From Labrys wisconsinensis (GTDB lineage Bacteria; Pseudomonadota; Alphaproteobacteria; Rhizobiales; Labraceae): a DNA stretch of 64,000 bases. Positions within the stretch are counted from its first letter, which is position 1. Each line of letters starts with the position of its first letter. This document shows, piece by piece, positions 53,593 to 61,719 of this stretch. The translations under genes and the position numbers were made by a program. Location of the stretch: the NCBI RefSeq assembly GCF_030814995.1, contig NZ_JAUSVX010000018.1:119042-183041 (forward strand), in the 5' to 3' direction. The notes below the pieces were generated by a model. That model was not told where the DNA came from. It worked only from the letters and a program-made list of their open reading frames with translations, and did no database searches.

Positions 53593-54684
53593 TCAACCCT
53601 GGCGGATCTGGCCGGTGACGCGGCTCCACAGATCGGTGAAGTCGACCTTGGGCTCGGCCTCGATATTGTCCTTGTAGAAGGCGGCCACCGTCTCCTTGGT
53701 CACGACCACGCCGGTGCCGTAGAACTCGCGGTGCTCCTTGGGCTCGCTCGCCGGATTGATCTTGCCGGTCTTGGCGGCATAGCCGATGGCAAGGCCCATC
53801 GAGCCCTGCCAGAACGGATCCCAGGACACGGTGGCGGCCATCTCGCCCGCCTTCACCGCCTCGACCGCGGTCTTGATGCCGTCGATGCCGGTGACCGGCA
53901 CCTTGCCGGCCAGGCCCTCGGCCCGGAGCGCCTCGAGCGCGCCGACCGCCATGTCGTCATTGGCGGCCCAGATGCCCTTGACGTCGGCGCCGAAGCGGGT
54001 GAGCCAGGCCGAGACCGTATCGAAGGCCTTGTTGGACTGCCAGTCCGCCACCTGGAAATCGAGGATCTTGACGTCGGGATGATCGGCGACCGCCTTCTCC
54101 AGCCCGGCCCGGCGCTCGATCGCCGGCGTGTTCGACAGGATGCCGCCGAGCGCCAGGATGCCGCCCTTGCCACCGATGGCGTCGATCAGGGCCTTGGCCG
54201 TGACCTCGCCATACTTGACGCCGTCGAAGGAGATGTGGGCGACGTGATAGGGGTCGTGGTCCCAGGGATGCAGATCGGCCGGCTTGTTCCACTGGGTGAC
54301 CACGAAGGCCTTGGCGGCGACGCAGGCCTCGACGATCGGCCGGGCGTCGGCGGAATCGTTGGGGTCGACGTTGATGATGCAGTTGCCGCCGGTCTTGGCC
54401 AGGATGGCGCGGATGTCGGCGGTGCCCTTCTCGCTGTCGCCCTCGGTGACCAGCGTCACGTAGTCGGCGCCGATCGCCTTGGCGAAGGCGGCTCCGCCCT
54501 TGTTCCAGGTGGCGTGGTAGGGATTGGACAGCGACCGGATCGAATTGACCACGGTCGGCTTGTCCTGCGCCAGCGCCAGCCGGGCGAAGCCGGCGGGCAG
54601 GACGGCGCCGAGCCCAAGCGCCGCGGCGCCCTTCAGCATGTCGCGACGGCCCAGCGGCCGCCCCTGCGGAAGCAGGATGGTCAT
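53593..54684 (-). CDS. Sugar ABC transporter substrate-binding protein (Tat signal)
   Basis: A 363-residue periplasmic binding protein of the RbsB type. The Tat-like leader is GRRDMLKGAAALGLGAVLP. The mature part opens TVVNSIRSLSNPYHATWNKGGAAFAKAIGADYVTLVTEGD and continues GIWAANDDMAVGALEALRAEGLAGKVPVTGIDGIKTAVEAVKAGEM, the binding-protein hinge pattern. CTGGAGGAAACC precedes ATG 54684. First gene of the importer operon, divergent from the dehydrogenase/LacI pair; ligand unknown. Confidence 0.92.
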   Translation of the reverse strand: MTILLPQGRPLGRRDMLKGAAALGLGAVLPAGFARLALAQDKPTVVNSIRSLSNPYHATWNKGGAAFAKAIGADYVTLVTEGDSEKGTADIRAILAKTGGNCIINVDPNDSADARPIVEACVAAKAFVVTQWNKPADLHPWDHDPYHVAHISFDGVKYGEVTAKALIDAIGGKGGILALGGILSNTPAIERRAGLEKAVADHPDVKILDFQVADWQSNKAFDTVSAWLTRFGADVKGIWAANDDMAVGALEALRAEGLAGKVPVTGIDGIKTAVEAVKAGEMAATVSWDPFWQGSMGLAIGYAAKTGKINPASEPKEHREFYGTGVVVTKETVAAFYKDNIEAEPKVDFTDLWSRVTGQIRQG

Positions 54685-54715
54685 GATGGTTTCCTCCAGA
54701 AATATTATTGTTGAT

Positions 54716-54743
54716 TAGCTAGTCACCGTGCGTGCATAGCTAG
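54716..54743. promoter_or_regulatory. TAGCTAG repeats, candidate LacI-type operator
   Basis: Two TAGCTAG copies (54716-54722 and 54737-54743) start 21 bp apart, about two helical turns, in the divergent gap between the importer operon and the polyol dehydrogenase/LacI genes. A regulator dimer could bind both. Motif prediction only. Confidence 0.4.
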
Positions 54744-54867
54744 GCATCAAACCTGAAGGCCGTCAAGCCCGCACCGGGCGGGGCTTGTGCGGCAGCGACG
54801 GCCGGCGCTAAGCAACAGGGACGGGGCCGCGCCCTCACGAGATTCAACCAGGCAGGGAGGACCGCCG

Positions 54868-55899
54868 ATGCGCGCGCTGGTGCTGGAACGGATTCGGGAG
54901 CTGTCGCTGCGCGACATCGACCTGCCCCTGGCGGTCGGGCCGGGGGACCTGAGGATCCGCATCGACACGGTGGGCGTGTGCGGCAGCGACGTGCACTATT
55001 ACACGCATGGGCGGATCGGCCCGTTCATCGTCAACGAGCCGATGGTGCTCGGCCACGAGGCGGCCGGCACGGTGGTGGAGGTCGGCAGCGCCGTCACCGG
55101 CTTCCGGCCGGGCGACCGGGTGTGCATGGAGCCGGGCATCCCGGACCTGACCTCGCGCGCCTCCAAGCTCGGCCTCTACAATGTCGACCCGAGCGTGGTG
55201 TTCTGGGCGACGCCGCCGGTGCATGGCTGCCTGACGCCGGAGGTGGTGCATCCGGCCGCCTTCACGTTCAAGCTGCCGGACAACGTCTCCTTCGCGGAAG
55301 GGGCGATGGTCGAGCCCTTCGCGGTCGGCCTGCAGGCGGCGGCCAAGGCGCGGATCGCCCCGGGCGACGTCGCCGTGGTGATCGGCGCCGGGCCGATCGG
55401 CATCATGGCGGCCCTGGCGGCCCTGGCGGGGGGCTGCAGCCGGGCTGTTATCGCCGACCTCGTCGACGAGAAGCTGGCGATCGCCGGGCGCTATCCCGGC
55501 ATCACCCCGGTCAACATCCGCCGGGAGAAGCTCGCCGACGCGGTGGCGCGCGAGACCGGCGGCTGGGGCGCCGACGTGGTGTTCGAGGCCAGCGGCAGCC
55601 CGCGCGCCTTCGAGGGCATCTTCGCCCTGCCCAGGCCGGGCGGCTGCCTGGTGCTGGTCGGCATGCCGGTGGAGCCGGTCGCCTTCGACGTGGTCTCGGC
55701 CGCGGCCAAGGAGATCCGCATCGAGACGATCTTCCGCTATGCCAACGTGTTCGACCGGGCGCTGGCGATGATCTCCTCGGGCAAGGTCGACCTCAAGCCG
55801 CTGATCAGCCACACCTTCGCCTTCCAGGACAGCATCGCCGCCTTCGAGCGCGCCGCAGAAGGCCGGCCCGGCGACGTCAAGCTCCAGATCAAGCTCTGA
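54868..55899 (+). CDS. Zinc-type polyol/alcohol dehydrogenase (xylitol/sorbitol DH-like)
   Basis: A 343-residue medium-chain dehydrogenase. [19 protein letters not shown] and GHEAAG hold catalytic-zinc ligands, and [20 protein letters not shown] the NAD site. The sequence [27 protein letters not shown] is the sorbitol/xylitol-dehydrogenase pattern. The structural-zinc cysteines normally found in the EPG-IP...LGLYN stretch are absent ([14 protein letters not shown]), so only the catalytic zinc is expected. GGGAGGACC precedes ATG 54868. It would oxidise the polyol brought in by the divergent ABC system. Confidence 0.9.
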   Translation: MRALVLERIRELSLRDIDLPLAVGPGDLRIRIDTVGVCGSDVHYYTHGRIGPFIVNEPMVLGHEAAGTVVEVGSAVTGFRPGDRVCMEPGIPDLTSRASKLGLYNVDPSVVFWATPPVHGCLTPEVVHPAAFTFKLPDNVSFAEGAMVEPFAVGLQAAAKARIAPGDVAVVIGAGPIGIMAALAALAGGCSRAVIADLVDEKLAIAGRYPGITPVNIRREKLADAVARETGGWGADVVFEASGSPRAFEGIFALPRPGGCLVLVGMPVEPVAFDVVSAAAKEIRIETIFRYANVFDRALAMISSGKVDLKPLISHTFAFQDSIAAFERAAEGRPGDVKLQIKL

Positions 55900-55913
55900 G
55901 GATTCAGGCCGGC

Positions 55914-56927
55914 ATGGGCATGGGCGGCAAGAAATACGCCTCCTCCACCGACGTCGCCCGCCTCGCCGGCGTGTCGCAGTCGGCGGTGTCGCGCACCTAC
56001 CGGCCGGGGGCGAGCGTGTCGGAGGAGACGCGGCGCAAGGTGATGGCGGCGGCGGCCGAGCTCGACTATCGCCCCAGCCTGATCCCGCGCATCATGCTGA
56101 CCCATCGCTCCAACCTGGTGGCGATCGTCATCGGCGGCATGTACAATCCGTTCTACTCCGCCGTGCTGGAAGGCTTCACCGTCAAGCTGCAGGAGAGCGG
56201 CCACCAGGTGCTGCTGGTGCATGTCGACAGCGGCCACTCGCTCGACGCCGTGATCCCCAAATTGGCGAGCTACCGGGTCGACGCCATCGTCAGCGCCCTG
56301 GCGATCCTGTCGCCGCAATCGGCGGAGGAGCTGGCCCGCTTCAAGATCCCGGTGATCTCGTTCAACACGCCGGTGAAGAACGAGTGGGTGTCCTCGGTGT
56401 GCTGCGACAATGCCGGCTCGGCCCGCATCCTCGCCGACCTGTTCCTCGCCCGCGGCGGCCGGCGCTTCGGCTACATCTCCGGGCCGCCGGCGAGCCCGGC
56501 CAACCTCGAGCGCTTCGCCGGCTTCCGCGAGGGGCTGGCGGCGCACGGCATCACCGACATCGCCACGGCGACGGCGGATTTCCGCTATGAGGGTGGGTTC
56601 AGGGCGGCGCTGGAGATGTTCGCCCGGCCGGAGCGGCCGGACGCGGTGTTCTGCGCCAACGACCTCGTCGCCATCGGCGCGATCGACGCTCTGCGCCAGC
56701 AGATCGGCCTGCGCGTGCCCGAGGACGTGCTGATCGCCGGCTTCGACGACATCCCCTCCGCCTCCTGGGCCGGCTACGACCTCACCACCTTCGTGCATGA
56801 CGGGCCGCGCATGGTCGACGAGGCGCTGTCGATCCTGCGCGCCGCGGAGACGGCGCATGCGCCGGTGGGCGAAGTGCGCGTGGTGGTGCCGGCCCGCCTC
56901 GTCGAGCGCGGCACCACGCGGCGGTAG
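55914..56927 (+). CDS. LacI-family transcriptional regulator
   Basis: A 337-residue repressor. The N-terminal helix-turn-helix is STDVARLAGVSQSAVSRTYRPGASVSEETRRKVMAAAAELDYRPS, followed by a periplasmic-binding-like sensor (VAIVIGGMYNPFYSAVLEGFTVKL, FGYISGPPASPANLERFAGFREGL, VFCANDLVAIGAIDALRQQ, GFDDIPSASWAGYDLTT). It lies 15 bp after the dehydrogenase and is divergent from the importer, which is the expected local repressor position. Confidence 0.92.
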   Translation: MGMGGKKYASSTDVARLAGVSQSAVSRTYRPGASVSEETRRKVMAAAAELDYRPSLIPRIMLTHRSNLVAIVIGGMYNPFYSAVLEGFTVKLQESGHQVLLVHVDSGHSLDAVIPKLASYRVDAIVSALAILSPQSAEELARFKIPVISFNTPVKNEWVSSVCCDNAGSARILADLFLARGGRRFGYISGPPASPANLERFAGFREGLAAHGITDIATATADFRYEGGFRAALEMFARPERPDAVFCANDLVAIGAIDALRQQIGLRVPEDVLIAGFDDIPSASWAGYDLTTFVHDGPRMVDEALSILRAAETAHAPVGEVRVVVPARLVERGTTRR

Positions 56928-56986
56928 GGCGCGACACCGCCGGCGCCTCGGCGTATGGTCCGATGTCTCGACACGGAGCCCCCCCG

Positions 56987-57763
56987 ATGCGCCGCGCCGG
57001 CCTCACGATCCTGCGGGTGACGATCCTGGCCGCGGCGATCCTGGCGTCGTGGCAGGTCGCGGCGGCGCCGGTGCGCGTCGCCCTGCTGATCGGCAATGCC
57101 GCCTATCGCGCGGCGGGGCCCGTCACGACTGCCGTCGCGGACGTCGCGCTCCTGGCCTCCGCGTTCGAGGCGGCGGGATTCGCCTCGGTGGTGACCGTCA
57201 AGGACGCCGATCGGTCCGGGATGGATGCGGCCCTGGCCGCCTTCGCGGCCAAGGCCCGGACGGCCGATATCGCGGTCATCTATTTTTCCGGCCACGGCTT
57301 CGTCTTCGACGACGAGAACTATCTGCTGGCGATCGACGCGCACGGCGCCGTCGAGAGCGAGGTCGCCGCGGGCGGCGTCTCGTTCCATGCCATGCTCGCC
57401 GCCACGGCCGGCGCGAGGCAGCTGCGTCTCGTCATCCTCGATGCGTCCCGGGAGGACCCTTATCTCGACCACATCCAGATCGATCATGTGCGAACGATGC
57501 GAAGCGGCCTCGGCCGCATCGAGGTCGAGGAGGCCGGCGAGGCCGTGGCGACGGCAGCACGCGCCGGCGAGGTGGCGCCGGCCGGGAAAGGCCCGCACGG
57601 CCTGTTCGCGGAGGCCCTTGCGGCTCATCTCGTCCAGCGCGGGGTCGACTACCTCGCGGGCCTGAACGAGGCCGGCCGCGACGTGAGGCGGAGGAGCCAG
57701 GGCAGGCAGGAGCCGTCATTCACGGCGAGCGCCGTAGCCCAGGTGTTTCTGGGACCGCCATAG
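56987..57763 (+). CDS. Caspase-fold (C14-like) secreted protein with Ser in place of catalytic Cys
   Basis: A 258-residue protein. It has a signal peptide (residues 1-27, ending VAAA-P), then RVALLIGNAAYRAAGPVTTAVADVALLASAFEAAGF, the caspase/C14 opening. The His motif YFSGHG (H103) is intact, but the normal Cys motif (DAC-R) reads DASRED with S154. The rest of the catalytic strand (LRLVILDAS) is well kept. It may be an inactive pseudo-caspase or use Ser. ATG 56987 follows GGAG. It converges with the RpiR gene. Confidence 0.82.
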   Translation: MRRAGLTILRVTILAAAILASWQVAAAPVRVALLIGNAAYRAAGPVTTAVADVALLASAFEAAGFASVVTVKDADRSGMDAALAAFAAKARTADIAVIYFSGHGFVFDDENYLLAIDAHGAVESEVAAGGVSFHAMLAATAGARQLRLVILDASREDPYLDHIQIDHVRTMRSGLGRIEVEEAGEAVATAARAGEVAPAGKGPHGLFAEALAAHLVQRGVDYLAGLNEAGRDVRRRSQGRQEPSFTASAVAQVFLGPP

Positions 57764-57764
57764 G

Positions 57765-57785
57765 CGGGCCACCGGCGCCGGCCCG
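57765..57785. terminator. Hairpin between convergent caspase-like and RpiR genes
   Basis: CGGGCC and GGCCCG pair around ACCGGCGCC, spanning the stop of the caspase-like gene's downstream gap and the RpiR gene's end. Likely bidirectional terminator; no T-run. Confidence 0.4.
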
Positions 57786-58676
57786 TCAGATCCGCTCGAC
57801 GAAGCGCAGCTCGTTCAGCCGGCGCTTCATCTGCCGGAAGCGTTGGCCGTGCGCCTCGTCGCGGCGCAGCGCCACCGCGGTGGAGAGCACGTCGACCACC
57901 ACCAGCGCGGCGATGCGCGACATGGTCGGGGTATAGATGTCGGTGTTGTCGAGCGTCTCCACCACCAGCGCCACGTCGCAATGCTCGACCAGCACCGAGC
58001 CGGGCGTGCCGATGATGCCGATCACCTCGGCTCCGTTCTCGCGAGCGGTGCGCGCCACCTCGACGATCGAGCGCGTGCGGCCGGTGTTGGAGATCACCAC
58101 GGCGACGTCGCCCGGCCGCATCATCGAAGCGACCATGATCTGCTGGTGCGAATCGAGCTGCGCTCCGCACGGCACGCCGAACAGCGGGAATTTCTGCTGG
58201 GCGTCGCGCGCCACGATGGCCGAGGCGCCGAAGCCGAAGAACTCGATCTGGCGCGCCGCCTCGAGGATGGCGATGGCCCGCCCCAGCGCCGGCCGGTCGA
58301 GATGATGCCGGGCCCAGTCAAGGCTGGTGATGGTGTAGTCGAAGATCTTTTCCACCACCGCCTCGGGCGGATCGGAGCCGAGCAGCACGGAATGGGTGGC
58401 GGGCGTGCCGAGCGCCAGGCTCTGGGCCAGGCGCAGCTTGAACTCCTGGAAGCCGACGCAGCCCAGGGCGACGCAGAACCGGATCACCGTGGGCTGGCTG
58501 ACCTCGGCGAAGCCGGCGGTCTCGGCCAGGGTGGCGCCGAGCAGGCGCTGCGGGTCGGCGAGGACGAGGTCCGCGACCTTGCGCTCGGACTTGCGCAGCT
58601 CGTCGTGGAGCGTGCGCACCACCTCCAGGATGTTCTGGGTCGTGGGCCGGGGCGTCTGGGTCTGGTCGCGCAACAT
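57786..58676 (-). CDS. MurR/RpiR-family transcriptional regulator
   Basis: A 296-residue regulator. The N-terminal HTH_6 domain is ELRKSERKVADLVLADPQRLLGATLAETAGFAEVSQPTVIRFCVALGCVGFQEFKLRLAQSLA. A SIS sugar-phosphate domain follows ([61 protein letters not shown]). It senses a sugar phosphate. It is the distal gene after the UlaG-like gene on the minus strand, separated by a palindromic repeat, and probably controls the sites near 61486 and 61654. Confidence 0.92.
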   Translation of the reverse strand: MLRDQTQTPRPTTQNILEVVRTLHDELRKSERKVADLVLADPQRLLGATLAETAGFAEVSQPTVIRFCVALGCVGFQEFKLRLAQSLALGTPATHSVLLGSDPPEAVVEKIFDYTITSLDWARHHLDRPALGRAIAILEAARQIEFFGFGASAIVARDAQQKFPLFGVPCGAQLDSHQQIMVASMMRPGDVAVVISNTGRTRSIVEVARTARENGAEVIGIIGTPGSVLVEHCDVALVVETLDNTDIYTPTMSRIAALVVVDVLSTAVALRRDEAHGQRFRQMKRRLNELRFVERI

Positions 58677-58722
58677 CGCTGGGTCCCGCACGGAAGCAAC
58701 ATTTCTCGCGACGCCAGCCGAT

Positions 58723-58844
58723 CCCCTCCCCCTTGTGGGGAGGGGCAAGGGATGGGGGTCCATCAGGAAAAGGCGAGCCCCATGACAACGACCCCCACCC
58801 TTTATCCCTCCCCACAAGGGGGAGGGAAGGCCCAGGCGTCGAGC
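58723..58844. repeat. Composite palindromic element, copy 1 (partner at 62736-62894)
   Basis: Outer arms are CCCCTCCCCCTTGTGGGGAGGGG and TCCCTCCCCACAAGGGGGAGGG; each arm is itself palindromic and the arms are inverted relative to each other. Between them are GGGGGTCCATCAGG and CGACCCCCACCCTTTATC. AGGCGTCGAGC follows the right arm. The same modules recur in the same order at 62736-62894. Sits between the RpiR and UlaG-like genes. Confidence 0.85.
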
Positions 58845-58902
58845 CTGGATCAACATCGGCCGCGTCTCGCGCCGTCTCGCGCGCTTGGTCGATCGCGCCC
58901 TT

Positions 58903-59769
58903 CTACGCCGCCCGCAGCCGATACTCCACCTGCACGCGCGCCCGCAGCAGCTCGAGCGGCGCAGCCACGGCGGCGCGGGCGTCGATTTCGGCGGGATCGG
59001 CGGTGTTGAAGGCGAACAGGCCGTGGTGGTGGGCGATCATCGCCGGAATGCCGCAGCTGGCGCACAGCGCCGCCGCCTCGTCGAGGGTCAGGTTGCCGGC
59101 GATGCCGGCCGCGCGCAGCGCCGGCGAGCGGCCGTTGACCGGCAGCAGTGCCAGATGGGACCGCAGCGCCGCGACCTCGGCCGCCTGGCCTTCGAAAGGA
59201 ATGGTGTCGCCGGAATGGAACAGGCGCAGCCCGTCCCAGTCCAGGCCGTAGCCGAGGAACCGGTGGCGGCCGAGGGCATCGGTCTCCAGCGTCTCGTGCG
59301 CCCCCCGCACCGCATGGACGCGCAGGCCCGGCAGCGGCTCGACGGCCATGCCGGCGTCGAGCGGGATCAGCCGGTCCTCGCCGACGCCGATGCGTGTCGT
59401 CGCGAGCTCCGCCGATGCGGCCGGAACGGCGAAGCGCAGCGCCGGCAGCCGGGCGGCGAGCGGGGCGAGGGTGGCCGCGTCCAGGTGGTCGGTGTGGTGG
59501 TGCGTGCACAGCACCAGGTCGATCGGACCGAGTTCGTCGGGCGTGATCGGCGCCGGCATCATCCGCTCGTGCGGCGTCGCCGTGCCGCGATATTTCAGGG
59601 CGAGGGAGTCGGAGAGATAGGGGTCGATCAGGATGCGGTATCCGCCGGCGCGCAGGGCGAAGCCGGCCTGGCCGAGCCAGTACAGGGAGAGGGATGCGGG
59701 CGGCAGACCTGCGAAGCGCCCGGCCAGCGGCTCTGCGAAGGGGAGTGTCTCGGTCGCGACGGATGCCAT
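58903..59769 (-). CDS. UlaG-like metallo-beta-lactamase-fold hydrolase
   Basis: A 288-residue MBL-fold protein. CTHHHTDHLDAATL is the HxHxDH metal motif, and HSGDTIPF, with the Asp that bridges the two metals, plus AMIAHHHGLF supply the remaining ligands. The protein is cytoplasmic. Relatives include L-ascorbate-6-phosphate lactonase (UlaG), so hydrolysis of a sugar lactone is a reasonable guess. SD GGAGGGAAGC precedes ATG 59769. It is 68 bp from the AroE-like gene in the same operon. Confidence 0.87.
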   Translation of the reverse strand: MASVATETLPFAEPLAGRFAGLPPASLSLYWLGQAGFALRAGGYRILIDPYLSDSLALKYRGTATPHERMMPAPITPDELGPIDLVLCTHHHTDHLDAATLAPLAARLPALRFAVPAASAELATTRIGVGEDRLIPLDAGMAVEPLPGLRVHAVRGAHETLETDALGRHRFLGYGLDWDGLRLFHSGDTIPFEGQAAEVAALRSHLALLPVNGRSPALRAAGIAGNLTLDEAAALCASCGIPAMIAHHHGLFAFNTADPAEIDARAAVAAPLELLRARVQVEYRLRAA

Positions 59770-59837
59770 GCTTCCCTCCGAGATTGCCGGGCGTCGCGCG
59801 CGTCCTGCGACGCCGCGTCTCGCTACCCGCCCTCGCC

Positions 59838-60791
59838 TTATCCCTTCGCCACCCTCGCGGCGATCGCCGAGATCTCCTCGAAGCTCGGGCCGGATGTCGG
59901 GATGTCGATGTGGAAGACCTCGGCGATCACCTGCGTCCAGCCGTGGATGAAATAGGTCCAGCCGTCCTCGACCTGCAGGTTGCGCTCGGCCTCGAGGCGC
60001 AGGGCCTGGTCGAGGAAGACGAGGTCGCCGCGATAGTTGAGATCCCAGGCGATGCCGTTCTCGGGGAAGCGCGCCGCGTCGGTCAGCGGCGAGCCGGGAG
60101 CGTCCTTGCCGAGGCCGGTGGCGTTGATGACCAGCGATCCCGGCTTCAGGGCCGCCACGACGGCGTCGTTGTCGGCCGGGCTCGGCGCCAGCACGTAGTC
60201 GACCGGCACGCCCGAAGCGAGCTCGGCATGGATGCGGCGGATCTCGTCGAGACGCGGCCCGCTGCGGTTGGAGACGACGATGCGGGAAGGTCGGTCCGGC
60301 CCACGCGAGGCCCGCATCATGTGCCAGGTGAGGGCGATGGTGGAGCCGCCGGCGCCGATGGAGAACAGCTCCGCTCCGGTGCGGGCGAAATGGTGCCGGG
60401 GCAGGAAGCCGTCGAGGGCGAGGCCCGAGGAGATCGGGTCCTTGGCATGGCAGACCAGGCGCCCGCCCTGCTTCGACAGGCAGCTGGTCTCGCCCATGAA
60501 CAGCGCGTGGGGATCGACCTCGTCGAACAGGTCGCGGCATGCGTGGTAGAGGTCGATCTTGTGGGTGGTGACCAGGGCGCCGAGCGAGAGCGGATCGGCC
60601 TTGATGAAGGCGACGGCCTCGCGGTAGGCGGCGGGCTCGGCATGGAGCGGGAAGTCGATGCCCCTGATCTCGGCGTCATCAAGCCCGAGATGCGCCGCCC
60701 AGGCGGGGAAGACCCGCATGATCGAGCTCTTGGCCGTGGTGACGCCGATGAAATAGAGGGTCGGCCGGGTGGCGGGTGCGTAGCGGCTCAT
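59838..60791 (-). CDS. Shikimate/quinate-dehydrogenase-like (AroE superfamily) oxidoreductase
   Basis: A 317-residue AroE-fold protein. The substrate domain has VTTHKIDLYHAC (conserved Lys), GRLVCHAKD and SGLALDG. The NADP site is SIGAGGSTIAL and the dinucleotide-preference loop is VVSNRSGPRLDE. LVINATGLGKD and DLNYRGDLVFLDQA follow. Sequence and context (isomerase, hydrolase, importer) suggest a sugar acid, cyclitol or hydroxy-acid substrate instead of core shikimate synthesis. Follows the cupin isomerase by 17 bp. Confidence 0.83.
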   Translation of the reverse strand: MSRYAPATRPTLYFIGVTTAKSSIMRVFPAWAAHLGLDDAEIRGIDFPLHAEPAAYREAVAFIKADPLSLGALVTTHKIDLYHACRDLFDEVDPHALFMGETSCLSKQGGRLVCHAKDPISSGLALDGFLPRHHFARTGAELFSIGAGGSTIALTWHMMRASRGPDRPSRIVVSNRSGPRLDEIRRIHAELASGVPVDYVLAPSPADNDAVVAALKPGSLVINATGLGKDAPGSPLTDAARFPENGIAWDLNYRGDLVFLDQALRLEAERNLQVEDGWTYFIHGWTQVIAEVFHIDIPTSGPSFEEISAIAARVAKG

Positions 60792-60808
60792 GGTCGACGT
60801 GTCCCGCG

Positions 60809-61435
60809 TCACGAGGCTTGCGCAAGGATGGCATCGACCAGCGCCGCCGGCCGGACGCGATAGCTCGCATTGTCGACCGCGGTCCAGCCGCCCCGGCCGT
60901 CATCGACGATGCGGCGGCGCATGCCGCCGGCCTTGGCGATGATGTCGTAGTCCTGGCCGGAATCGGCGGGGTAGGCGAAGGTCATCACCAGGTCCTCCGT
61001 GCCGACATTGACGGAGCGATGGATCCAGAAGGGCGGCACGTAGCAGAGCGTCCGCGGTCCGATCTCGACGGTGCGGATCTCGCCGGCCGGCGATTCCAGC
61101 AGCATCAGGCCGCGGCCGCTCTCGCCATAATACATCTCCGGCCGGTCGGCCCTGGCGTGGATATGGCCGCGGGTGAGGAAATATTCCCGGCCGACCTTGC
61201 CGGGCAGCATGCGCGTCACGCCGATGATCATGTCGCCCGCCCGGTCGGACGGCTTGTAGTCGGTGACCTCGTAGACGACGGTATCGCCCATCTCGCGGCG
61301 CAGCGCCTCAAAGGCCGCCGCGTCCTCGTAGAGGCCTTCGAGGTCCGCCAGCGTCTTGACATAGCGGTTGGTGGCGCCCCTGAGCTCGCCCCTGGCGACG
61401 TCGACGAAGCACAAACCCGGCTCTCGCAGCCCCAT
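60809..61435 (-). CDS. Cupin-type glucose-6-phosphate-isomerase-like protein
   Basis: A 208-residue cupin isomerase. LTRGHIHARADRPEMYYGESGRGLMLLESPAG has the metal ligands (two His and Glu), and CYVPPFWIHRSVNVG the last His, of archaeal-type phosphoglucose isomerases. Usual bacterial PGI is a different fold, so this is a specialised, probably operon-specific, aldose-ketose isomerase. TTCGGAGGATCGG precedes ATG 61435. First gene of the minus-strand operon facing the ABC importer. Confidence 0.87.
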   Translation of the reverse strand: MGLREPGLCFVDVARGELRGATNRYVKTLADLEGLYEDAAAFEALRREMGDTVVYEVTDYKPSDRAGDMIIGVTRMLPGKVGREYFLTRGHIHARADRPEMYYGESGRGLMLLESPAGEIRTVEIGPRTLCYVPPFWIHRSVNVGTEDLVMTFAYPADSGQDYDIIAKAGGMRRRIVDDGRGGWTAVDNASYRVRPAALVDAILAQAS

Positions 61436-61485
61436 CCGATCCTCCGAAAACCCTGCGGGCCCGGCATCGGGCCTGCCCCAATTTT

Positions 61486-61500
61486 GTAGTATCACTACAT
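61486..61500. promoter_or_regulatory. TGTAGT-ATC-ACTACA operator upstream of the isomerase operon
   Basis: A perfect inverted repeat with 6-bp arms and 3-nt centre, 51 bp before the isomerase start codon. It has the TGTA-N7-TACA framework shared with 61654-61668. Likely bound by the operon's RpiR regulator; inferred. Confidence 0.65.
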
Positions 61501-61635
61501 TTTCCGGCGCCGGAGATCAAGCGCGTGGCACAGAGTGGGGCAGCAAAGCCGGGTCTTCACGGTCGATTCCGCCATATTGCAGCGCAGCATTTTCACACTT
61601 GTATTTCCACTTCAAATTCGTAACGAAAGACCCTC

Positions 61636-61668
61636 TTGACCGCTCGAAAACTATGTATCTATGCTACA
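61636..61668 (+). promoter_or_regulatory. Importer promoter overlapped by a second TGTA-N7-TACA site
   Basis: A possible -35 (TTGACC, 61636-61641) and -10 (TATGCT, 61660-61665) are spaced 18 bp. TGTATCTATGCTACA (61654-61668) has the same TGTA-N7-TACA spacing as the site at 61486 and covers the -10, a repressing position. The binding-protein start is about 50 bp downstream. Confidence 0.5.
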
Positions 61669-61719
61669 GAAATGGGCTGCGCAGACACGCCCGTGCAATT
61701 TGACCTCGAGGAGGAGACG

